A stretch of DNA of 64,000 bases from an uncultured Lachnospiraceae bacterium (GCA_910586015.1 CAJUGJ010000004.1:82614-146613); one strand, 5' to 3'. Positions 9,489-17,489 are shown, counted from the stretch's first letter. Numbers and translations are program-made. Notes: generated by a model not told the origin, from the sequence alone.

Positions 9489-10550
9489 TTATTTGTAATA
9501 TTCTATATAGTTTTTAATTTGTTTTTCCATAATAGGATTGATATTACTACCATTTCTATACTCTTTGCTCCATTCTACAACAGCTGTGATTGCTTCCTTG
9601 ATATTCCAATTAGCTTTCCATCCTAATACAGTCTTAATTTTAGAGGAATCTAACTTTAAAAAATTTGCTTCATGTGGCTGTTCTTTTTTAGTACTATTCC
9701 AAGTAAGTCCTTCTCCCCAAGCCTCGCAAAATAAATCAACTAATTTTCCTGTACTGATACAATCACAGTCATCTGGACCTATATTATAGCTATCTCCCAG
9801 TTCTGGCTGTTCATACTGTTTTGCTGCAAGATAAAGATATAACATGATTGGTTCTAAAACATGTTGATATGGTCGTATCGAATAGGGATTTCTAACTTCT
9901 ATCTGTTTTCCTTGTTCTGCTGCTCTTATACAATCTGGAATAATTCTATCTTTTGCAAAATCTCCTCCTCCAATTACATTTCCCGCACGACAAGTTGACA
10001 CTGCTATTGCTTTTTCTGAAAAAAAGCTCCTTTTATATGAAAATGTCACCAGTTCAGAACATGACTTAGAATTTGAGTATGGATCATACCCATCTAAATA
10101 ATCATTTTCTCTATATCCCCATTCCCATTCATTATTACGATAAACTTTGTCTGTTGTAATATTGACAAAAGATTTTACAAAATCAAATAGACGAATTGCT
10201 TCACAAATATTTACTGTTCCCATCACATTAGTTTGATAGGTGTATACTGGATTTTTATAACTTTCTAGTACAATTGGTTGTGCTGCCATATGAATTACAA
10301 TTTCAGGTTGATATTTTTTTACAGTTTCACATACTTTATCGATATCTCGTATATCTCCTATTACTGATGTTATATCTTTAGAAATGTCAGAAATATTATA
10401 CAAATTAGGCTGAGTTGGAGGCTCTTTTGCATATCCAATTACATTTGCACCTAACATTAACAATGTTTTACACATCCATGTCCCTTTAAATCCAGTATGT
10501 CCTGTAATTAATATCCTTTTTCCTTTAAAAAAATCTAAATCTATCTTCAC
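9489..10550 (-). CDS. rfbG: CDP-glucose 4,6-dehydratase
   Basis: About 353 residues from a GTG at 10550, preceded at 10 bases by AGGAG; a TTG at 10568 would place this ribosome site inside the gene, so GTG is preferred. KIDLDFFKGKRILITGHTGF gives the extended-SDR NAD motif; YDPYSNSKSCSEL contains YxxxK and NIGPDD is typical of RfbG. Makes CDP-4-keto-6-deoxyglucose for RfbH. Transcribed directly before rfbH. Confidence 0.95.
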   Translation of the reverse strand: MKIDLDFFKGKRILITGHTGFKGTWMCKTLLMLGANVIGYAKEPPTQPNLYNISDISKDITSVIGDIRDIDKVCETVKKYQPEIVIHMAAQPIVLESYKNPVYTYQTNVMGTVNICEAIRLFDFVKSFVNITTDKVYRNNEWEWGYRENDYLDGYDPYSNSKSCSELVTFSYKRSFFSEKAIAVSTCRAGNVIGGGDFAKDRIIPDCIRAAEQGKQIEVRNPYSIRPYQHVLEPIMLYLYLAAKQYEQPELGDSYNIGPDDCDCISTGKLVDLFCEAWGEGLTWNSTKKEQPHEANFLKLDSSKIKTVLGWKANWNIKEAITAVVEWSKEYRNGSNINPIMEKQIKNYIEYYK

Positions 10551-10573
10551 CTTTCTTATTCTCCTCAACTTTT

Positions 10574-11596
10574 TTATCTATTTATCATTTTCCATGCAAT
10601 AGATGCAATAGGATATATCATATAATTACTATTCCTAAGTAGTTTAATACTTCTTTTTTCGTTTGCCCAATATGCCATAGGACAATTCTTTTTAATTTCT
10701 TTTTCACATCCTATCAACTCTTTTTTTGCCTGTTTTCCAATAGGAAGACTTAATGCTATTTGTATTTGATTCGTTTCCATTTTTGCAATACCACGTGCTA
10801 GATAGGACAGAACAATTCTATTATCACCTTTCGCTTCTCTCAATCTATAAAAATGAATTAGGGAACGCATTACATTTTTATGCTGTTCCCGATTTTTCTG
10901 CATATTTTTTATTGATACACTTTGGCTTTCTTGTCCCAAACGATATTGATATACAAAATAAGGAAGAATACAAATTGTCTTAATCCATGGAATCGGAAAT
11001 AAAATATACTGCATATCCACATAAAACGAATGTTCCGAAAGGACAATTTTGTGTTCTTTTAAAATTGCAGTACGGATAGTCCATTCGTGCATACGGATAT
11101 GTAAAAACTTTGCCGCATCCTGAAAAGAAAATATCTTTTTTTGAGGAAGTTTTTCTGTACCTTGAATTTGACGTTTTATAATCTTTGTTGGTTTTCCTGT
11201 TTTATAAATCATGCAAGTAAATGGTGTAGCAACTAAATCACAGCCTTGTACTGATATTTTTTGTAATTCTTTTAAATATCTATCATATACAATAGGATTT
11301 ACAGTATCATCTCCATCTACTACCTTAAAATAAATTCCCTGTGCTGCTGCAATTCCTGTATTTATAGCAGAACCATGTCCTCCATTTTGTTTATGGATTA
11401 CTTTTATGATTTCTGGATATTGTTTTGCATAACGATTTGCTATTGTTAGTGTATTATCTTTTGAACCATCATCTATTATTAAAATCTCTGTACTATTTAC
11501 TAATTTTACATATAGTAGAGATTTTATACATTCCTCTAAAAATTGTTCTACGTTATATGCTGGTATGACTATAGATAAAAGTTTTTGATTATTCAT
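10574..11596 (-). CDS. Glycosyltransferase family 2
   Basis: 340 residues. LSIVIPAYNVEQFLEECIKS opens a GT-A fold, with ILIIDDGSKDNTLTIA, NGGHGSAINTGI and KVVDGDDTV (DxD) following by about residue 100. Family 2 inverting transferase, probably cytosolic and peripheral to the membrane, adding a sugar to the lipid-linked repeat unit. AAAGGAG ribosome site. Seventeen bases follow the upstream GT2 gene. Acceptor and donor unknown. Confidence 0.9.
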   Translation of the reverse strand: MNNQKLLSIVIPAYNVEQFLEECIKSLLYVKLVNSTEILIIDDGSKDNTLTIANRYAKQYPEIIKVIHKQNGGHGSAINTGIAAAQGIYFKVVDGDDTVNPIVYDRYLKELQKISVQGCDLVATPFTCMIYKTGKPTKIIKRQIQGTEKLPQKKIFSFQDAAKFLHIRMHEWTIRTAILKEHKIVLSEHSFYVDMQYILFPIPWIKTICILPYFVYQYRLGQESQSVSIKNMQKNREQHKNVMRSLIHFYRLREAKGDNRIVLSYLARGIAKMETNQIQIALSLPIGKQAKKELIGCEKEIKKNCPMAYWANEKRSIKLLRNSNYMIYPIASIAWKMINR

Positions 11597-11612
11597 TCGT
11601 CTATACTCCTTT

Positions 11613-12386
11613 TTACAGTCTACGCTTTACTGCACGTAACAAATTTACTGACATATAACGTGCGGATTTTAAAATAGAAAAACCCTCTTGTCTTCGATAC
11701 ATATTCCAAGTTCCTTTTACTCCATGCCATTTATTTGAAGAATGAGAGGCCTTATGTCTACGATAAACCGATAATGCTTCATCTAATCCGTAAGCTGTAT
11801 ATCCATTTCTTAGAATTTTCCACCAAGTTGCAGTATCCTCTCTTGCACAATCCTCTGGCATAAACAATAAGTTATCTGGTATTTTGCTGCGGTCAAATAG
11901 TACTGTAATCGTAGAAATCGTTGTATTTTTTAATGCTTCTTCATATTTAATTTGATATGGTACATGTACTACTTTTCCATTTCTCTTTGCTGTCTTATCT
12001 GCAAATTCATAACCAGTGAATGTAAAAGCATAGTCATGTTTCGTTAAAAATTGGTATTGCTTTTCCAGTTTTTTAGCGTCCCAAATATCGTCTGCATCTA
12101 AAAACGCCAAATATCTTCCTTTGGCTGCTCTAATTCCGGTATTTCTTGCTACAGCAGGACCTTGATTTTTAGAAAGACTGAAAATTTTTATTTTGTTTTG
12201 CTTTCCTTCCTGTTCCCACCTTTTTTTACAGTCATATAGTAAAGAAAGACTTTCGTCTGTTGAGGCATCATCTACACAGATAAGTTCCCAATCTGTATAA
12301 GTCTGTTTTTCTACAGAACGAATGGTATCTGGCAAATAGGAAGCTGCATTATATACTGGTATAACAATACTGATAAGTTGTTCCAT
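11613..12386 (-). CDS. Glycosyltransferase family 2, first gene of the polysaccharide operon
   Basis: 257 residues: ISIVIPVYNAASYLPDTIRS, LICVDDASTDES, GPAVARNTGIRAAKGRYLAF and LDADDIW (DxD) are textbook GT-A family 2. First gene after the promoter at 12441-12469; ribosome site AAGGTGG. Its size (short GT2 without a long C-terminal region) fits TuaG-like transferases of surface polymer clusters. Confidence 0.9.
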   Translation of the reverse strand: MEQLISIVIPVYNAASYLPDTIRSVEKQTYTDWELICVDDASTDESLSLLYDCKKRWEQEGKQNKIKIFSLSKNQGPAVARNTGIRAAKGRYLAFLDADDIWDAKKLEKQYQFLTKHDYAFTFTGYEFADKTAKRNGKVVHVPYQIKYEEALKNTTISTITVLFDRSKIPDNLLFMPEDCAREDTATWWKILRNGYTAYGLDEALSVYRRHKASHSSNKWHGVKGTWNMYRRQEGFSILKSARYMSVNLLRAVKRRL

Positions 12387-12406
12387 TTGACCACCTTATA
12401 GTAATA

Positions 12407-12423
12407 AATGATATAATATCATT
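12407..12423. repeat. Perfect inverted repeat in the polysaccharide-operon leader
   Basis: Eight-base arms AATGATAT/ATATCATT around one A, just downstream of the predicted -10 box. It could be an operator or part of the leader. AT-rich composition makes chance occurrence possible. Confidence 0.4.
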
Positions 12424-12440
12424 ATTTTATAATAACAGAT

Positions 12441-12469
12441 AAAATAGGGGAAATCAAGGTTTTTGACAA
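12441..12469 (-). promoter_or_regulatory. Sigma-A-type promoter of the polysaccharide operon
   Basis: On the minus strand TTGTCA (12464-12469), 17-base spacer, TATTTT (12441-12446), about 55 bases before the first GT2 start codon. Best -35/-10 pair in the interval. Confidence 0.6.
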
Positions 12470-12479
12470 AATTCTTCTA

Positions 12480-12488
12480 CCCCCCCCC
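12480..12488 (-). repeat. G9 homopolymer tract upstream of the operon promoter
   Basis: Nine consecutive C on the plus strand (G9 on the coding strand), ending ten bases upstream of the predicted -35 box. Unusual in AT-rich sequence and in a position where length change could alter promoter activity. Confidence 0.6.
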
Positions 12489-12599
12489 AGTATAAAAATG
12501 AGATTTTTCACTCATAAATATTAAAATTTTCTATAAATTATCAATTAAAATTATAACTCTCAACACAACTAAGTCTACTTTTGTAAACTTTTCTTTATC

Positions 12600-12722
12600 T
12601 GTGCATATAGCTATTTTAGAGCATAAAGCAGAGAAGGGCGGTGCTGTACCCGAAATATGAATGTCACCCTTTCGTATTCACCCATATCTCTTCAGTCGTT
12701 TTCGACTGTCTTTATTTCAAAC
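12600..12722 (-). ncRNA. Candidate omegaRNA-like structured RNA at the 3' end of the dead tnpB
   Basis: Directly after the stop of the TnpB-like gene, same strand. Visible: hairpin CAGTCG-AAAA-CGACTG (12693-12708), then a pseudoknot: stem UGAAU/AUUCA (12676-12680 with 12658-12662) whose loop CGAAA (12670-12674) pairs with UUUCG (12651-12655). TnpB guide RNAs lie at this position and contain a pseudoknot. Guide boundary not determined. Confidence 0.45.
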
Positions 12723-14078
12723 TCAGTCGTTTCTATTCTCTTCTTCTAAAGAAACCTTCTGAAAACGTCTGAGGAAATATTTACCGATATTTTTTGCTGT
12801 ATTTAGTGCAGTATTTCCTTGATGTCCATTTGGACAAATAAATAATCTACCTCCATAATAATCCTTACTAGCTCTATGACCTTCATTATATCTGCGAATC
12901 TTTTCTTCACAAATACTACAACAATCTGAAATATGATATGGAGGAATCGTAGTTACAATAATTCCTTCCTTAAATGCCTTGTATTTCAGGTTATGAATGA
13001 TTGCTCTCCCCTGCCAGCGGTATCTATTTGTATTCAAATATTGTTTTCCTTGAAAATCAATTGATTTCCCATAGTTTGGGACTATTATGACCTTAATTTC
13101 TTTTTCTATACAGTAATTTAAAATCTTTCTACTAATTTGATGTGCATAATATTCATTGATCTGCTCTAATTTTTTTAATAAAACAGCATTTTCTTTGCTG
13201 ACTTCTCCCTTTAAATTCTTAATCTCTCTACCGCTTCCTTTTCGGCTTTTTCGACTTTTCTGCAATTTTAACAAAATTTCTCTTCTCTGACTTTCTCTAG
13301 TATTTCCTCCATGTATAAATAGGCTGTCTACTAATATTCCTTCTTTTGTCATAATTGCACAAACTGCCAGATTGTCATGATCGGGAAAAGATACAGCGCA
13401 AATCCTTTTTTCTGTTTCCATTCTTTCATTTACTGTACGGATATCTTGTACAACTGTTTCTACTGGTACATGTAAATAGGCTGTTTTTCTATAAACTTTA
13501 AGAAAAGGAGACAAAATCTTTCCTTCTTTGGGAAAATCGCGTCCAGTATATGGATAAGTTATCCATATCCATTTTTTACCGTTAAATAATTTTAACTGTA
13601 TTGAAGTAGCTGTAAAATCTCTATACATTCCTTTATAAAAAACAGGATGTGTACGAAATATCTCTGTTTCCTTTGGCATATTTGTATTAAAGTTTTCTTG
13701 TCCAGCTTGTACTTTCTCTTCCCAAATAGAATATCTCGTTTTATAACTGCGAATTAGACTGATAGCTTGATTAATTGCTGCTCTTCTAAAATAAATAGGA
13801 GGCTTCGTTGTTTTATTCTTTAAAAATTGGTTTAAAGAGTATTCAATCTCTTTTCCTTCTGCCTTCATCTGTCTAGTTCCAATCGTTAAGATCTCTAGTT
13901 GTCTTAAAAGTTTATAGTTATCTAATTCTAAAAGTTCTTGCTGTTCTAATAATAGCTTATAATAAAATTCTACTATTTGATTATATAGATCAGCCGTGTT
14001 TTTAATCCAATCTAAATGTCTGTCATAAAGACGCAGTTTGTATGCAGTTGTAGCACTTCCCGCTTTTTTCTGTTCCAT
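12723..14078 (-). CDS. TnpB-family (IS605 OrfB) protein with disrupted RuvC active site; candidate TldR-like regulator
   Basis: About 451 residues; ATG at 14078 is 8 bases from AGGAGG (a GTG at 14081 is also possible). The C-terminal half aligns with IS605 OrfB: SFPDHDNLAV (about 231-240), NLKYKAFKEGI, CCSIC...CPNGH zinc ribbon (about 387-420) and LNTAKNIG. Anchoring on NLAV, the hydrophobic VIIV strand and LNxAxNI, the three catalytic acids become F232, P335 and A425 (numbered from the GTG). The intact TnpB at 54517-55695 keeps D190, E297, D379. So nuclease activity is unlikely. No tnpA partner. It has its own promoter, a structured RNA after its stop and a divergent XRE gene. Domesticated RNA-guided repressor is an inference; a degraded transposon gene is the alternative, but the frame is intact. 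Confidence 0.7.
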   Translation of the reverse strand: MEQKKAGSATTAYKLRLYDRHLDWIKNTADLYNQIVEFYYKLLLEQQELLELDNYKLLRQLEILTIGTRQMKAEGKEIEYSLNQFLKNKTTKPPIYFRRAAINQAISLIRSYKTRYSIWEEKVQAGQENFNTNMPKETEIFRTHPVFYKGMYRDFTATSIQLKLFNGKKWIWITYPYTGRDFPKEGKILSPFLKVYRKTAYLHVPVETVVQDIRTVNERMETEKRICAVSFPDHDNLAVCAIMTKEGILVDSLFIHGGNTRESQRREILLKLQKSRKSRKGSGREIKNLKGEVSKENAVLLKKLEQINEYYAHQISRKILNYCIEKEIKVIIVPNYGKSIDFQGKQYLNTNRYRWQGRAIIHNLKYKAFKEGIIVTTIPPYHISDCCSICEEKIRRYNEGHRASKDYYGGRLFICPNGHQGNTALNTAKNIGKYFLRRFQKVSLEEENRND

Positions 14079-14088
14079 CACGGCGACC

Positions 14089-14104
14089 TCCTTTTTAAAA
14101 AGGA
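14089..14104. promoter_or_regulatory. Palindrome covering the ribosome site of the tnpB-like gene
   Basis: TCCTTTTTAAAAAGGA is a perfect 16-base palindrome; its right arm on the minus strand is the AAGGA of the AAAGGAGG ribosome site. Could pair in mRNA and damp translation. Confidence 0.4.
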
Positions 14105-14110
14105 TACTTT

Positions 14111-14205
14111 AATTCGACTTTTAATTAGAATATTGCCATATTGTATCGTATTTTAAGTCGTACATTAGTATTATAACACGTATTTATACAATTTCAAGTC
14201 GAATT
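14111..14205. promoter_or_regulatory. Inverted AATTCGACTT/AAGTCGAATT repeats between tnpB-like and XRE genes
   Basis: AATTCGACTT at 14111-14120 and its exact reverse complement AAGTCGAATT at 14196-14205, with a third AAGTCG at 14155-14160. The outer right copy overlaps the -35 box of the tnpB-like gene. Candidate operators for the adjacent XRE regulator. Confidence 0.45.
14170..14197 (-). promoter_or_regulatory. Promoter of the tnpB-like gene
   Basis: Minus strand TTGAAA (14192-14197), 16-base spacer, consensus TATAAT (14170-14175), about 92 bases before the start codon. Confidence 0.65.
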
Positions 14206-14230
14206 TACGATTTATGAATGGTATTTTATG

Positions 14231-14260
14231 TTGTGTTATTCTTATATTCTTATTTATAAC
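14231..14260 (+). promoter_or_regulatory. Promoter of the XRE regulator gene
   Basis: TTGTGT (14231-14236), 18-base spacer, TATAAC (14255-14260), about 63 bases before the ATG. Confidence 0.5.
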
Positions 14261-14323
14261 CAAAACTATTCTACAAAATACTATGAGATAATAGATCCAT
14301 CAATAAACAAAAGAGGTGATTTT

Positions 14324-14653
14324 ATGTACATGGATTATGCCGAAATTGGCAGAAGAATTGCACAAAAAAGAAAAAATCTACAATTAACTCAGGCAGAAGT
14401 AGAGGAACGGGCGAATCTATGCCCTAAATATTTATCTAATATTGAGCATGGACGTTCTATTCCTTCTATTGATGTTTTAATGCAGATCGCGGATTCTCTT
14501 CATACTACGCCCGATCAGCTTTTACTAGGCGCAGGTTCTTTACAGAATGTAGGATTAAGTGATACTACAATTGAGAATATTCGAAGACTTCCGTCTAATA
14601 AACTTGTTTTACTTACAAATTTTGTTGACTGGTTAAATGAACAAAAAATTTAG
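14324..14653 (+). CDS. XRE-family helix-turn-helix regulator
   Basis: 109 residues from ATG 14324, which has AGAGGTG eight bases upstream. IGRRIAQKRKNLQLTQAEVE followed by CPKYLSNIEHGRSIPSIDVL is a full HTH_3 domain (about residues 5-62); the C-terminal 45 residues are a short helical tail. DNA-binding repressor-like protein, divergent from the dead tnpB gene and a likely binder of the shared AAGTCGAATT repeats. An isolated regulator with no phage or plasmid genes nearby. Confidence 0.85.
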   Translation: MYMDYAEIGRRIAQKRKNLQLTQAEVEERANLCPKYLSNIEHGRSIPSIDVLMQIADSLHTTPDQLLLGAGSLQNVGLSDTTIENIRRLPSNKLVLLTNFVDWLNEQKI

Positions 14654-14774
14654 AAATTTAATAAAATAAATAAAAAATAGATGAATGGATATTAGAGAAC
14701 ATAAAAATAAAGAAAATAATCTCTTTATCCATAAAAAATTCTCAAAATAATAACTTTATATTCTTATTACAATA

Positions 14775-14818
14775 AGACACAATAAACACAAAAATATATT
14801 TTTATGTTTATTGTGTCT
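14775..14818. terminator. Bidirectional hairpin terminator
   Basis: Fourteen-base perfect arms AGACACAATAAACA / TGTTTATTGTGTCT with a further AAAAATATATTTTT palindrome in the loop, between convergent genes ending at 14653 (+) and 14826 (-). Confidence 0.7.
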
Positions 14819-14825
14819 ATAAAAT

Positions 14826-15524
14826 TTATGTAAAACCATGTTTTTTATAAGCATATCGAAAAACAATACTAGTAATTAAAATATTAAATAAAATTACTAT
14901 TATATTTTCTATAGTTATTTTAATCGGTTCTGTTTGATTGAGAAAAAGACTAATTTGTTGAGTATAGGTTATTTTTGCTACCGTTCGAATAGTTTTATTA
15001 AACATAGATAGCATTGGAAGAAAGGAAAAGACCATCATAATTGGTACGGTAAAAGATGTTGCACTCATTTGATTTTTACTCCATGTACCTATCACCGCAC
15101 CAATCAATAACGAAATTAGGATCCCTACTGCCATACTACTCAAAAATGCAATTCCCTCATACCCTTTATAATTTCCAGTTATTAAAAAGATACTACCTCC
15201 TAACATACATACAAACCATACATATCCTCCAACTCCAATTAGATATTCTATCGATGTTATATCAGATAAAAGTAGTGCACGCAATGTATTTTTTTCTTTT
15301 TCTTCTGAAAGAATAGCTGCCATACTGGTTAAAGGAGCCATTCCAAGATACATAACCGCAAACAGTTTCGTAAAAAAGTGTTCTGGTAATTCATCAAATG
15401 TTATACTATGTTCCATAATAATATTAATCAAGGGAAATAAAAGAAACTGAATTAGAACTGTCTTATTTTTTAGCATATCTTTACACTGTTTCTCTGCAAT
15501 TATTATACTATGTTTTATTTTCAT
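14826..15524 (-). CDS. ABC transporter permease (ABC-2 type)
   Basis: 232 residues from ATG 15524 (MKIKHSIIIAEKQCKDMLKN), which has AGGAGG 8 bases upstream and overlaps the stop of the ATPase gene as ATGA. Hydrophobic segments include VLIQFLLFPLINIIME, FAVMYLGMAPLTSMAAI and a glycine-rich GIAFLSSMAVGILISLLIGA, with EEKEKNTLRALLLS, a typical ABC-2 permease cytosolic loop. Partner of the ATPase encoded just upstream. Substrate unknown; LytTR-controlled ABC pairs often handle peptide or antimicrobial export/resistance. Confidence 0.85.
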   Translation of the reverse strand: MKIKHSIIIAEKQCKDMLKNKTVLIQFLLFPLINIIMEHSITFDELPEHFFTKLFAVMYLGMAPLTSMAAILSEEKEKNTLRALLLSDITSIEYLIGVGGYVWFVCMLGGSIFLITGNYKGYEGIAFLSSMAVGILISLLIGAVIGTWSKNQMSATSFTVPIMMVFSFLPMLSMFNKTIRTVAKITYTQQISLFLNQTEPIKITIENIIVILFNILITSIVFRYAYKKHGFT

Positions 15525-16372
15525 TCCCTTAACCTCCTTCCTGTAAGCTCCATAAAAACAGTTTCTAAATTTGGCTCTGTAGAATGGATAGATTGTATAC
15601 ATCCCTGCTCTAAATATTCCTTTACCTTTTTAGCGCTTGAACTATGATTCGGTAATTCTATAATTTTTCCATCTAAAAGACAAATCCTAAGTTTATTTTG
15701 ATGATTATATTTTAGGCAGATCTCTTTTGGAATTCCACATTCCACTATGGAACCCTGATTGAGCAGTGCAATTCGATCACACAATTTTTCTGCCTCGGCC
15801 ATATTATGTGTAGTTAAAATTATAGTCGTTCCTCTTTCTCTCTCTTTTTGAATTAGATCATGAATACTAGAGGCATTAGAAGGATCTAAACCACTTGTTG
15901 GTTCATCTAAAAATAAAAGTTTTGGAGTATTCATAATTGCCTTTGCAAATGCTAACCGTTCTTTCATCCCCTTAGAGAGTTTGGCAACAGAACGTTTTCT
16001 TACCTCCCATAAACCTACCTTTTGAAGTACCTGTGAAATTTTATCCTTTGGTACATCGTTCAGCCCTGCGAACAATTTCAGATTATCATAACAAGATAAC
16101 CTTTCATAAAGTCCAAGACATTCCATCATTATACCTATTTCTCGATATATCATTTTATCTAAATATTTTGTATCATTTTCTAAAACCATTATTGTGCCAA
16201 AGCTTGGTTTAAGCTGTCTGGTCAACAATTTCAGTAAAGTTGTTTTTCCTGCACCAGAAGGCCCTAACAATCCAAAAATTTCTCCTGAAAAAATATTCAT
16301 ATTGATGTCTTGTAATACTTTCTGATCGGAAAATATCTGTGTTAAATTCGATACTTTTATGACACTTTTCAT
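15521..16372 (-). CDS. ABC transporter ATP-binding protein
   Basis: 283 residues. Walker A GPSGAGKTTLL (about 37-47), signature LSKGMKERLAFAKA (about 133-146), Walker B LLFLDEPTSGLDP, and H-loop LTTHNM. Short C-terminal extension typical of CcmA-like exporter ATPases. Translationally coupled (ATGA) to the permease. Third gene of the LytTR operon. Confidence 0.92.
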   Translation of the reverse strand: MKSVIKVSNLTQIFSDQKVLQDINMNIFSGEIFGLLGPSGAGKTTLLKLLTRQLKPSFGTIMVLENDTKYLDKMIYREIGIMMECLGLYERLSCYDNLKLFAGLNDVPKDKISQVLQKVGLWEVRKRSVAKLSKGMKERLAFAKAIMNTPKLLFLDEPTSGLDPSNASSIHDLIQKERERGTTIILTTHNMAEAEKLCDRIALLNQGSIVECGIPKEICLKYNHQNKLRICLLDGKIIELPNHSSSAKKVKEYLEQGCIQSIHSTEPNLETVFMELTGRRLRE

Positions 16373-16398
16373 ATTTAGCCTCTTTTCTATATTTCTTC

Positions 16399-16881
16399 CT
16401 ATTTTATTCTTCCTTTGCTCTCTTTTAACTTCTTTAATGCCTCCTCCATTTTTTTATTCTCTATTCTCTCTTTCCAAGTAATAATTAGTACACTGAAAAA
16501 AAAGCTAATAATAAAACATAAGAAAAATAGTGCCCATGGCTGCCATTGATCGATTGGAAACCAATGAAAGGTTATAATAAAAGTTGTAATAATACTCATT
16601 GTAGAAATTATCATACCAATTGTTCGTTTTGTTATAGACAGAGTTTTTATAATAGCGTCTGTAAAAAACAAATATCGTATTATAACAATACTAACTGCTA
16701 CGAAAAAAAACTGTAACATAATGTCGACAGAAAGTCCCTCATTTCCTAATACAAACATTGTAGAATATCCCCTAGCAGACTCTCCAAATATTCTACAAAA
16801 GATATTTAAAATAAAAATAATCCACCCAAATAGCATAAAAACCTGCCCTAGATAATCAAATAATGTCCTTCTTTTTTCCAT
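16399..16881 (-). CDS. DUF3021 family membrane protein
   Basis: 160 residues with four hydrophobic segments (FGWIIFILNIFCRIF; DIMLQFFFVAVSIVIIRYLF; MIISTMSIITTFIITF; ALFFLCFIISFFFSVLIITW) and a charged C-terminal helix. This is the membrane protein that regularly follows LytTR regulators of the MKIEI type, thought to modulate their activity. Start codon directly abuts the stop of the LytTR gene. Confidence 0.8.
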   Translation of the reverse strand: MEKRRTLFDYLGQVFMLFGWIIFILNIFCRIFGESARGYSTMFVLGNEGLSVDIMLQFFFVAVSIVIIRYLFFTDAIIKTLSITKRTIGMIISTMSIITTFIITFHWFPIDQWQPWALFFLCFIISFFFSVLIITWKERIENKKMEEALKKLKESKGRIK

Positions 16882-17322
16882 CTACTTCACTCCTAATCTC
16901 TTTTTTAATTCTTCTGCATATTGCCTTGATACTATAATTTGTTCTCCATTTTCTAATGTCACCCGAATCTTTCGATTCAGATCTGTTTTTAATGATTTAA
17001 TAAAAGTTAAATGGATTAGACAGGACTTACTTGCTCGAAAGAATCCACTTGTTTCTAATTGTTGTTCTAGTTCATATAGCTTTAGTTTTGATTCGTAAAC
17101 CTGATCAGTTGTATAGATAAAGGTCTTTCTCTCTACAGTTTCAATAAAAATAACCTTTTCTATTTCTAACAGAAAAATTTCTCCATTCTTTATAGCTGTC
17201 AATTTTTTATCTAAAATTCTCAGTGCTGCTAAAACCCTCTCAATCTCTGGAGTCAGCCGATTACAGGATATAACAACTTGTATTTCCTTTACTTTAGGCT
17301 CCACATTAATTTCAATCTTCAA
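16882..17322 (-). CDS. LytTR DNA-binding regulator
   Basis: 146 residues from a TTG at 17322 with GAGGTG 5-6 bases upstream; this gives the usual N-terminus KIEINVEPKVKEIQVVISC. C-terminal LytTR domain: EIFLLEIEKVIFIETVERKTF, YELEQQLETSGFFRASKSCL, NRKIRVTLENGEQIIVSRQY. No receiver domain, so it is a stand-alone regulator. It heads an operon with DUF3021 and an ABC transporter and probably binds the tandem repeats upstream of its own promoter. Confidence 0.9.
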   Translation of the reverse strand: MKIEINVEPKVKEIQVVISCNRLTPEIERVLAALRILDKKLTAIKNGEIFLLEIEKVIFIETVERKTFIYTTDQVYESKLKLYELEQQLETSGFFRASKSCLIHLTFIKSLKTDLNRKIRVTLENGEQIIVSRQYAEELKKRLGVK

Positions 17323-17341
17323 ACAATCACCTCTTTTTTGC

Positions 17342-17370
17342 ACTATAGCATAGTATCTATTTTTCTTCAA
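17342..17370 (-). promoter_or_regulatory. Promoter of the LytTR operon
   Basis: Minus strand TTGAAG (17365-17370), 17-base spacer, TATAGT (17342-17347), close to the TTG start. Confidence 0.6.
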
Positions 17371-17382
17371 GTTTGTAAACCT

Positions 17383-17411
17383 AAACTGCCACTTTTAGAA
17401 CTTAAACTGCC
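17383..17411 (-). promoter_or_regulatory. Tandem LytTR binding site
   Basis: On the minus strand GGCAGTTTAAG and GGCAGTTTAGG, direct repeats with starts exactly 21 bases (two helical turns) apart, ending just upstream of the -35 box. This is the spacing and place expected for LytTR-family activators. Confidence 0.75.
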
Positions 17412-17446
17412 CATTTTTGTACTTACTTAAAAGGCTTTTTCCACAC

Positions 17447-17489
17447 AAAAAAAGAGCAATGTATATATTTCTATACACACTGCTCTTTT
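17447..17489 (-). terminator. Intrinsic terminator of the secreted-protein gene
   Basis: Minus-strand stem GAGCA..TGTATA / TATACA..TGCTC with a short loop followed by seven T. Located between the secreted-protein gene and the LytTR promoter, insulating the operon. Confidence 0.75.

Noticed and set aside
12630..12645. CTTCTCTGCTT next to the dead tnpB matching the hsdS repeat as a guide target
   Set aside because: Only 11 bases of low-complexity sequence match; chance is sufficient explanation.
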